Program-made: the position numbers and the translations under genes
Shown here: positions 41,854-64,000 of the stretch, one piece after another
Position numbering within the stretch: the stretch's first letter is position 1
How the letters are laid out: each line of letters begins with the position of its first letter
Assembly: GCA_034670405.1 (NCBI GenBank)
Contig: JAXDDX010000046.1
Span: 2,995,001-3,059,000 of the forward strand
From: Hoplostethus atlanticus
Lineage: Eukaryota > Chordata > Actinopteri > Trachichthyiformes > Trachichthyidae
Length of the DNA stretch: 64,000 nt
Direction: 5' to 3'
The notes under the pieces: generated by a model
The model's input: the letters and a program-made list of their open reading frames with translations, nothing else
The model's database searches: none
Told to the model about the DNA's origin: nothing

Positions 41854-44800
41854 ATGGAGAAGAAAAGGTGGGATTGCTCTGCTCTCCCCAAGGGCTGGAA
41901 AATGGAAGAAGTGACCAGAAAGTCGGGTTTGTCAGCTGGAAAAAGCGATGTCTATTATTTTAGGTACTGAATGAACGAGGGTTGCATAACTTACAAGTGC
42001 ACAAGACTCCGAGTTGAAACACGGAAACAGACAGGGCTAGAGTAAGGGGAAAGTGACGGTATAAAGTTTTGGAGGAGGGGGGGGGGGTCTATTTGCAGCA
42101 GATCAACTAGGCCAACCAGGCCAGCTCTCGTAATTGTTGGTTTAAGGAGCCTGTCCAGCCCAGCCATGTAGCCTGGTAGTAGCCCACGCCTGGCGAGGCC
42201 TTAACGTCAGCAGCACGACTTCAGTGAAATACTCGTACTTCCTATTAAAGTGAATCATCAACGGCAGATGTGTTTTTATTTAGCAGAGGAGAAGAACAAG
42301 ATGAGGAACAGAGGCAAGAGAGGGGGGAGGCGGGTCGGTTGTATAGTTTGTGGTAGGCTACTGTACAATCATACTGGTGTTGACTGTGGTGTGTGATGTA
42401 AGTTACATTTGCATGAGTTACTAGCACGTATCAACAGTTGTTCCTTTGTTGGTCATTGCACAGGCGCTCCAGATTGTTGCTCCTGAATGTGGAGTTACGA
42501 TGTTTCCATTCTGAAACATTTGGGTCAAACATGAGAATTAGCCACACCAAGAGTGTTTACATTATTGTTTCACTAGTTGTTATGCGTTATTTTGGCATAA
42601 ATAAATACAATGTTATTCTTGATTTAAAAAAACAAACAAACAAACAAACAGCATAGTGACTGCTCATGTTTCAATAGGCTACAGGACTTAGGTAGAGCAT
42701 TCATCTAAGATTGCATTCATTTCACTATTGTCTCAAAGTAACGTGGTTTCAATTTCATTGCCGATATGAATGTGCTTTGCTTTTGACTTGTTGCATGTTG
42801 TGGTCCTTTTACATAGTCTTCTGTCTTCTGTGTTGTTGTTGTTATTAGTTTGAAGCGTGACCTGTCGGTTTTGTTCACCTGCCTCAGTTCGTCTTCTGTG
42901 GTCACTGTCTTTTGTTGAGATTTCTTTTAATGTCCAAACTAGTATCCTTCAGTGGTTTCTGACTCCTCTGCCTCTCTGCTAGTCCGTCTGGGAAGAAGTT
43001 TCGGAGCAAGCCTCAGCTGGCCCGTTACCTTGGTAACCAGATGGACCTCAGCTCCTTCGATTTCCGCACGGGGAAGATGCTGATGAGCAAGCTGAACAAG
43101 AATCGCCAGAGACTGCGCTATGACAACAACAACCAGAACAAGGTGAGACAAACAGCCTGGTGATGGTGGTCTGGACAGTGTGTTCTGATCTTTGAGAGAA
43201 AATTGGGGATGGTGCTGACTATATTTGATTGCAGCCTGGTAATATGTCAGTAGGACAGACAGACTACCACTCCAGATGAAACGGCCTCATATAAATGCTT
43301 CATGCAGACTAGAATAACCTGTTTGCTTTAAGTGAATTTTAATTTTGATGTGGTTGAAGGACCTGTTTTACTCCTTTTTAAACAAATGTTCAATGGGAGG
43401 ATGTTAGCCAAGTAGCTCTATGTAAATGGATGATGATATCGAACATCAGTGGGTGCATTTCATTAACACATCAGACAGCAATGTGTCAATTAATGAAAGA
43501 CTGCAGCAGTTGAGGAATAATTCAGACTGAGTACTCCTCTGGACAGCATATCTTTCTCTCCTTGCTCCCATGTCTCCCGCTTCCTTGTCCTCCCTCCATT
43601 TATGTGTGTGTTGTGTTTCCAAGGGCAAACCTGACTTGAACACGTCACTCCCAGTCAGACAGACGGCATCCATCTTCAAGCAGCCTGTTACCAAGGTTAC
43701 TAACCATCCCAGCAACAAAGTCAAAACAGATCCTCAGAAAGCCGTCGACCAGCCCAGACAGGTACGGAGAGGCATGACGTGATGAACTCTTATGCTGTGT
43801 AATCTGGAATGAAAGATGGAAGTTTGCACCAAGATTAATTTGACAAGAATGTTTTGATGGTCTATTATTTCTTTTCCCACACCGGTTCAGCAGCAATACA
43901 TTCCTAATATTTTGAAGGGTTCAATTCCTTTCTCTCCATACAGGGCACTGCTAATATGAATCCACTCTTTTATCCACAGCTGTTTTGGGAGAAGAAACTC
44001 AGTGGTCTTAATGCTTATGACATAGCAGAAGAGCTGGTGAAAACTATGGAGCTGCCTAAAGGCCTGCAAGGTAATCTATTATTATTTCTAATCATCTCTT
44101 CAGATGTTTTTTCCCCCATTATGTCAGCATCACTGACAGTTTATATATCAACAGCAAAACTCTTGGTTTCTTTAAATTGTACATCTGAACTCAAATCGGT
44201 CATAACCACCTGGCTGTGCCCTCAGGGGTCGGTCCAGGCTGCACAGACAGGACTCTTCTGTCGGCCATCGCCAGCGCCCTCCACACCAGCGCAGCCCCCA
44301 TCACCGGCCAGCTGTCTGCTGCTGTAGAGAAGAACCCCGGGGTCTGGCTCAACACTTCCCAGCCACTGTGCAAGGCCTTCATAGTCACTGACGAGGACAT
44401 CAGGTATGCACACACAAGATACGCTCACACGTGGATACGCTATACATAGAAACTTGCTTGATATTGGATCCAAAGTTTCAAATCCAATGCTAGACGATGC
44501 ATATCTCTCACTTGTATTTTACTTTGTTTGCACATTCGGTCCATTTCAACCATTCAACTGAACTTGTCAACATGTGAGCAGTTCTTCAACACATGCTCAC
44601 GTGGACAAAGAACCAAGTTGATACAAATGTTACTCAGACGTCTCAAAGACTGCTTGAAAACAGGACATAACTAGAAGGCACTCTGAGAGCGCAAACTTCC
44701 ACCAATGCTGAACAATTCTCCAACTTGCTGTCAGACCCAAAGACATCATTCCTGTCATTTAAGTTGAAGTCAGATTGATTTCTTGACCCTGCAAAACAGG

Positions 44801-45523
44801 ATTTGGAATCAACTCTCTACTCTGTTAGTTTCATAGTTATGACAAAAATAATATGACATAATATGAGTTATGACAATAATCGTCTAATTGTGGAAATCCC
44901 AGATCCGGATCAATACCAAAATCAATCATTCCTTGGCCCAAGGAACAGGCCTCCCCATCTGTCCACCAAATTTCATGGAAATCCGTTCATAAGTTTTTGA
45001 GATGGCTGACTGACAGACAGACAAACTAACAGATGAAAACATGACCGACGTTGCGGAGGTCTCTCTAAATAATGTCTGTTTTATGTCACATGATTTTGCC
45101 TCCTTTTTTTTGTCACCAAGCACAATAGCAGTTATAAAAGACCTTAGTTACAAAGAAAGCTGTGTAAGTGAACGAATCAAGGAACGGGATCTTGCCACAT
45201 CTGATGTAAACCTTTCATCGTCTTTAATTGACTTAAAGAAGACTCATTTTCATGCTCCATACTAACTGGCTCCTCTTTCTAAAAACGCACACTCTGTCCT
45301 GTACTGATGCAGTTGCCATATTTAGCAGCAGTAACTGCCAACTGTAACTGTTTCCTGTTGTGTGTGTGTGTGTAGGAAACAGGAGGAGCTGGTGTACAGT
45401 GTGAGAAAGAAGCTGGAGGAAGCACTTATGGCCGACATGCTGGCTCACGTTGAAGAGGCTGGTAGCGACGGAGAAGCTCTGAAGGAGGATGGAAACGGTA
45501 GTGAGGACATGGAGGGTGTATAG
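41854..45523 (+). CDS. mbd3: Methyl-CpG-binding domain protein 3 (NuRD subunit), spliced
   Basis: Six exons (41854-41963, 42983-43142, 43624-43761, 43980-44070, 44226-44403, 45376-45523) join in phase into 274 residues (human MBD3: 291). The MBD is about residues 1-72 (WDCSALPKGWKMEE, SGLSAGKSDVYYF, GKKFRSKPQLARYLG). The middle holds GKPDLNTSLPVRQTASIFKQ and FWEKKLSGLNAYDIAEELVK, and the C-terminal coiled coil KQEELVYSVRKKLEEALMAD is the region that binds p66/GATAD2 in NuRD. MBD2/3 proteins are the exclusive bridge between the deacetylase and CHD4 parts of NuRD. Residues 30 and 34 are Lys and Tyr, unlike mammalian MBD3 (His, Phe). The long C-terminal glutamate run of mammalian MBD3 is absent (ends EDMEGV). 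MBD3 is preferred over MBD2 because there is no long N-terminal extension and the neighbours are uqcr11 and tcf3. Confidence 0.94.
41964..42982 (+). other. mbd3: mbd3 intron 1
   Basis: The intron includes a G run near 42078-42087 and a short (AAAC)n stretch at about 42629-42650 after an A-rich tract, possibly the tail of an old retroposon. No exon seen. Confidence 0.6.
44885..45060 (+). repeat. Degenerate interspersed repeat (fish retroposon fragment)
   Basis: The segment CCACCAAATTTCATGGAAAT, CCGTTCATAAGTTTTTGAGA and a CAGACAGACAAACTAACAG run, ending in TTGCGGAGGT, resembles a repeat I associate with many fish introns. It lies in mbd3 intron 5. The family name is not certain, and I assign the match from familiarity, not a search. 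Confidence 0.55.
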
Positions 45524-47190
45524 CACAGGTAGGCCTGGTTTTACTGTTGTGTAGGTTGGCCAATAGGAAATTACATGTTTATTGCAAATTTAGGACTAAG
45601 AGGATAAAGGAAGGCTGCATAGAAAATGTGTGACTACTTCTGCCTTACACAGAAAACTTCCTGTTGTACTCAACTGCCAATATCAATTTGCAAAGGCAAA
45701 ATATAGGGTGTCAATTCAGTCTTGCTTTTTGAGTGATTTCTGGAATGGAAAATACGTTTGATCTCATTGCCAACGCTTTTCTCTTGTAAGGTTTTGTGAC
45801 GTCCGGAAGGGTTTGTTCAACGCCTGCTCACACGTGACCGTGAACAGTAGGAGCCCTACACCAGTCCAACCCTGAAGAACTGTCCCCTATAGCCTCCGCT
45901 GCTCACTTAAAACCTACTTACATCAGTACAACCTAAACTGTCTTCCCTCGCCTAAACCCTCGGTCCCGCGCTGCGAGTCTAAAACACTGCCATTTCACCA
46001 TCGACCCCCCCCCCCCCCCCCCCCACTGGTTGGGACTGTGACTCCAGCGCTCCTGAAACTACTCGGACTGAGTCGTTCTGAATTCAGTTGATCATGACGA
46101 GGAAATCAAAAGAAAATTCCCTTAACAAAAGAAGACATCAAAGAACTTTCAAAGATTAAAAGGAAAAGGAGATATCTACAGTGTGACAAATTCAGTGTTC
46201 AATGATGTGTATTTTTTACTAAACGGCATTGTATGGGTTTGCATCTTTTGCGACAATCATGTCAAATCTAAACCTCGTGTGTAAACGCTTTCCGAAAGTT
46301 GATTTGGGTGCTTTCTTGTTTTGGGCAAATTTGGAAATTAATGTTTTGTATTTTTGACATGTCTCTCTCTTGAGTTTTATGATGCACTCCATGAGTAGTA
46401 CAACACACAAGACCCTCTTTTATAGTGGAGCCATTTGAGTAGAGTTCACGTGGTTTGAATTCTATTGAGTAGAAGTAATTTGTGTCAGCCTCAGGGCCAA
46501 TATGAAATGATTTTAGTAAAATAGTTACTGATGCAGAAATAGCAGTATGAAAAGAAGCAGTGTAAATCCATCGGAGGGGGACGCATTGTTGAGCTAACTT
46601 TATTATTCTCAAGGAAATACTCTTTCATGTCGCTTGTGTCATGTTCAGTATTGACCAAAGAGGAGCCATGTCGCTTTGGGAGGGGCGTGTAGTCTGTAAT
46701 CTGCTTTTGTATTTTACCCTAAGCTAAGATGTGTCCCTGTCATCAGTCAAAATGAAAGTAATCATGATGGAAATGAGCACAACGGGGAAGAAATGACTTG
46801 CAACCTCTTTCTATTGTATTGCTTCTGTTTTTAACACTCATCATCCTATAGGTGCTTACTGATGTTGTTGTGAAACATTGCTTTGTTTCTCCCACAGCCT
46901 CAGTCCATGTTTTTTTAAACAGTGTCAATGCTACCACGCACATGCTGCCTCCTAGTAAATCCACACACAAAATTGGTGAAGGTAAAATACAATTGAGATA
47001 TTGTTTAAATGTCTTTTTAAATTTTATTTTTTGGTGGAAGAATAATTTTGTATTTGTTACCCTTTTTCTCAAACTTTTGACGGTGAAGGATGTATCCAAC
47101 TGAAATGATGAAGCTCCCAACTCGATATCAGCAGGCTGATTGCTGAAATGGATTTGATTTGTGTTACTTATTAAAACGAGTCAGTATGTC
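45524..47190 (+). other. mbd3: mbd3 3' UTR with intron and C20 tract
   Basis: The TAG stop (45521-45523) is followed five bases later by a donor (ACAG|GTAGGC, exon ends 45528). The acceptor TTTCTCTTGTAAG opens a UTR exon at 45791. A run of 20 C residues lies at 46005-46024. ATTAAA at 47170-47175 is the best poly(A) signal. The gap to the next gene's start codon is then only about 430 bases. Confidence 0.5.
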
Positions 47191-47618
47191 ACCTGGGGTA
47201 TTGTTTATTTCTTTGTTATTTTTTTCTAAGCAAAGTGATAATTGGCAAAGTATTTTTGCAGAAAGTTTCAGTTGTAACTGTTTTTAACGTTTCCTGACTG
47301 TATTTGGACATCAGGGACCTTCCACAAGTATCAAGAGCCACTCTGCTTGACTACTGATTTCAGCTTTCCCAAAGCCATTGAGCAGACAGTGTTTTGTGAA
47401 TGGCTGAATCACTCCATCCAATCACTGCGTCCTCCTACAGATTAACAGTTAACCTGACAGTCTCTGGTTCCTCAAGCCTCTGTGTGTCAGCCCGGACAAA
47501 GTGCACGTACTCTCACTTGGACAGGAATTGGCTCTCCTGGAGAGAAGAGGATACCGGCTGTCTCGCCATACCGGCCCCTTCCCATTAATGTCTCCTCACC
47601 TACTGCATATCAGTAAAG

Positions 47619-60953
<13,335 letters not shown>

Positions 60954-61150
60954 TAGCAGGCAGACAGTTTGTGCACATGCCCTTCAGTTGGGACTATCTG
61001 GAGCAAACACAGCGGCTAGTTTAATGTGTTAGATGTTCAACATATTTAATCTCCAAGCTACTGAGAATTCAATTCTTGAAAAATACTGGGTGGTTCAGTG
61101 AGCTTCTTTCCTCTCTTACCAGAATTTAATAAATGAAATAAATAATAATA
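60954..61150 (+). other. Myosin V 3' UTR and poly(A) signal
   Basis: A short UTR follows the stop. AATAAA at 61128-61133 and further overlapping AATAAA-like hexamers to about 61155 mark the likely transcript end. Confidence 0.65.
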
Positions 61151-61686
61151 AATAACTTCTTCACTGTAGTAGCTGCTAGTTGATTGTTACAGCAATGGCA
61201 CTAATTTCATAGATTAGAGGGAAAACACAATATTTTATTACAGAGTAGAACACAGATTTGGATCAAATGAACTTCTCAGTATAGTGTGTGACAAATAATG
61301 AACAAAATGAAGAGAGGAGCTTGTTTCATATTTTATTGGCAGCAGAAACACAGTGAGACTGCAGTCCCAGTAACCTCGACCCCCAATAAGAACAACCAGA
61401 ATAAAAAAAACAAAAAAATTAGAAACATCTTCTGTATAAAAAAATTCTCTCATGCGAGTAATTTGTACCACTACACATCATCAGTAATACATATTTATAT
61501 ATTCACAAACCTCTGAAAAATAGAAAACAACAATGAAATATCAAAATAAATCAAAGAAGACAACAATTGGCAAAGAACGACAAATAATTTTTCGTGCTGG
61601 CACAAGAAAGGTGTTTTTTACTTTTCTCTCTTTTTTTTGTGTTCCTATCATGCACTGTGTCTGAATGTACAGGCCCGGCATCACTG

Positions 61687-61717
<31 letters not shown>

Positions 61718-64000
61718 GTGGACTGGTCAGACAGACAGAACATGCCTGCTTGTGTCTGTGTGCTTTTCATTGTGCTTCTTGATCCCTGTCCTGAACGTCC
61801 TGTGTGCAGTCCTGTTCCCCATGCCAGCCTGTGTGCGTGACCGTTACCCCCCCAACACAGACACCGAGGCTCCGGAGGGGTACACACTTCCTGCGACTAA
61901 AGTATCATTGTCAACAGCAATAAATAAAGACATTTTCTAGCTATGTGCCAGTTGCGTACCTGTGTGTGGCTAAGTGTGTGACCTGCAGGCTTCTCAGGCT
62001 GTGCAGACGTGGCCTCAGAATAGAAGGCCTTGTACACACACCAGAGTGACACAACTTCTTTAGTTAGTAGTAAATAACACCAGTGTTGAAGTCAGAAGCT
62101 GGCTGTTGATTTAATTGTCTACTTTAAGCATTTTTGCAAAAATCAGTTGCACATCTCCAGTGTGTACGCAGCCTAGATGAAGTCAGACCCAGCCTACCTT
62201 TCCATCAGAGCTACGTGTCCAGATGGGTGCCCATACACTCACTCCCCAACCAATTCAAGTCAAACAAAAGAGCGGCGAACTTCACTTCATATACTCTTGA
62301 CAAGTGATTGGTACATCCGTGCTATTTACAATCCCCACGCCCAATAATAACATTCTCTCCGTTCCAGTTTTCCTCTCTGCCTGACAAACTGTACAAACAA
62401 TCAGCTCCACTACAGCTGTGATATTTGGCCCATTTCAATAGAGACGGCATTTACAACATACCAGACAAACACTTGTGCTGATAATAAGAATAATAACCCA
62501 CACTGTAAACATCATAAGACGGCTTCAAAAACGACCAATCTACAGAAATGTTACAGATTAGATGCATAGAGTTCAGTTGTTACACCTTGTTGAATGGAGG
62601 GATTATAAAACTTGGATTTTAAGTTATTATCATATCAAGTGCTCTCATTGGTGACAACTAAAAAACGGGGCAGCTACACAGAAATAGAGAAGAAGGGTAC
62701 AGAACTGCCCATCATTCTCACTTCCCATCAAATTTCTGCCTCTTTATCTGGGATGAATCTTCCAATTTGCAGGATCTTCAAAATAATCAACATTATTTTC
62801 TTTCACCAACATTCATTTTAACAGGCATGCACACTCCCTCTCCAGCCCAGTCCAGACATGTCACCTCATAAGTCGATAGTCAATTCAAAACAACTAGTTT
62901 TAAGTGAAAGTAACTCATCCTCCAGTCTGTTTTAGTTCCCTGCAATAACGGGTCACGACCTCAGCTTGAGGTTTTGAGCTGAGGTGCCATTCCTGTTCCC
63001 GTCTACAGCTAAGTAACCACATTACTGTATAAATGTGTTGTTGAGGGTACAATAAAGACCCTGTGCTTCTCAATCTTTCCATATACATCCCCATGTATGC
63101 TACACTACATACAACAAGCAGGCTATACTGTAGACCCTCTGTAATTTACAGTGCCAGGCCCGGTGAGGTCTGGATCTGCAGCCCTTGAGGAGAGGTCTTG
63201 TGTTCTCTGACTTCTGGATCTGGGTTACAGCACCTGCCGCTAAATCGTTAGAGATCAGGTGATTAGTGCTTTCCCTGGGGAGAAGGAAAGAGAGACCTTG
63301 GGTAGGGTTGTGTACGGTTGTAACCCACATCGACATTTTAACTTAGATTGATCGGGTCTTGAGAGGTTTTCCTGTCACCTCTGTACTGGCAGGTATTGAT
63401 TTATCAGCTAGTTGTTTTGAAGGAGAGGAAGTGCTGTTTTTTTTTCTTCTGAAAGACAAACTGCTATTGGACACAGATCTCAATAGTCTCTCCGTCACTC
63501 ACACACTCGCACAAGCAGTGGGCCCCGGCCAGCCATGGAATGTTTACAATAAGGAAATAACCTCCACAAGACATCATTCACATCCTCCCACGAGTGAAAG
63601 ACACTTAGAAAAGTCTCAGAAATCTATTGAGAACATGAGCATCCCTCCCGCTGTAATATCCCCCGCTTGTGATGGCTTTCTGTGATTACATTTGCAAGTA
63701 ACAGGCAACACTGGTGGCTACATGAGGTCAACACTAGAACATCTTACAAACACACGTACAATATGGGCTCCACACACACACACACACACACACACACATT
63801 CACACTCAGTTATGCTCTTTCTCACGTAAATGTTCTGATGTGCTTGAAGGCGTGTCTTCATCAGATTCATCTCTCTACACAGTAGCTATATAGGAGACAA
63901 GCATACTGGGGTCAACAAGACAGAAGGCATTAAGGGTGTCAGGCAGTGTGCTCTGTTACCGGGTAGACGAGGACATCAAGACAGACGGGGACAATCTTTC
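61151..64000. other. No coding sequence seen; possible 3' UTR of a convergent minus-strand gene
   Basis: No open frame here resembles a known protein. On the minus strand, poly(A)-signal complements (TTTATT) occur at 61235-61240 and 61332-61337, which would suit the 3' end of a gene entering from beyond the right edge. On the + strand AATAAA occurs at 61919-61928. Simple repeats include (CTGT)n near 61692-61717 and (CA)n at 63773-63798. The nature of the stretch remains open. Confidence 0.35.

Noticed and set aside
61594..61940. Short + strand frames with LSVCLSVCL segments
   Set aside because: They arise from a CTGT repeat next to unique noncoding DNA; no homology or splice partner.

Overview
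The window is nuclear DNA from a ray-finned (teleost) fish. The evidence is vertebrate multi-exon genes with canonical GT-AG introns, fish-type proteins, very dense CA/GT/CT microsatellites, short retroposon tails of the eel UnaL2 type (GGATA stem-loop followed by TGTAA-like repeats), and another interspersed repeat that I associate with fish genomes. The species cannot be fixed from the sequence.

Four protein-coding genes lie head-to-tail on the + strand. (1) tcf3 (E2A, class I bHLH transcription factor): promoter and noncoding exon about 10.56-11.35 kb, coding exons 14324-33121, long 3' UTR to about 37.0 kb. (2) uqcr11 (complex III subunit 10): two coding exons, 37354-39016, with a separate 3' UTR exon. 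(3) mbd3 (NuRD methyl-CpG-binding-domain protein): six coding exons, 41854-45523, plus a candidate upstream alternative first exon at 40570. (4) A class V myosin heavy chain: 35 coding exons, 47619-60953, 1671 residues. I traced every coding exon through donor and acceptor sites with consistent phase, and each gene reads from ATG to stop.

Region by region: 1-10.5 kb has no gene I can support; it holds microsatellites and several AT-rich, homeodomain/POU/E-box-rich blocks that look like conserved regulatory DNA. 10.5-37 kb is tcf3, with large introns carrying (GT)71 and (GT)44 repeats and one strong enhancer-like block (20.6-20.76 kb). 37-40 kb is uqcr11. 40-47.2 kb is mbd3. 47.3-61.1 kb is the compact myosin V gene. 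61.2-64 kb has no recognisable coding sequence and may be the 3' UTR of a convergent minus-strand gene.

The order TCF3-UQCR11-MBD3, all in one direction, matches human 19p13.3. The myosin V gene beside it does not. In human, MYO5 genes lie in the two sister regions (15q21 with TCF12, 18q21 with TCF4 and MBD2), so this copy is a candidate for the third MYO5 ohnolog that mammals lost. Other points of interest: a 54-nt in-frame cassette exon just before the tcf3 bHLH exon; absence of any visible E12-type bHLH exon; an MBD3 that keeps the methyl-CpG-binding residues Lys30/Tyr34; and a myosin exon with a GC-AG intron that is flanked by complementary TG and CA repeats.
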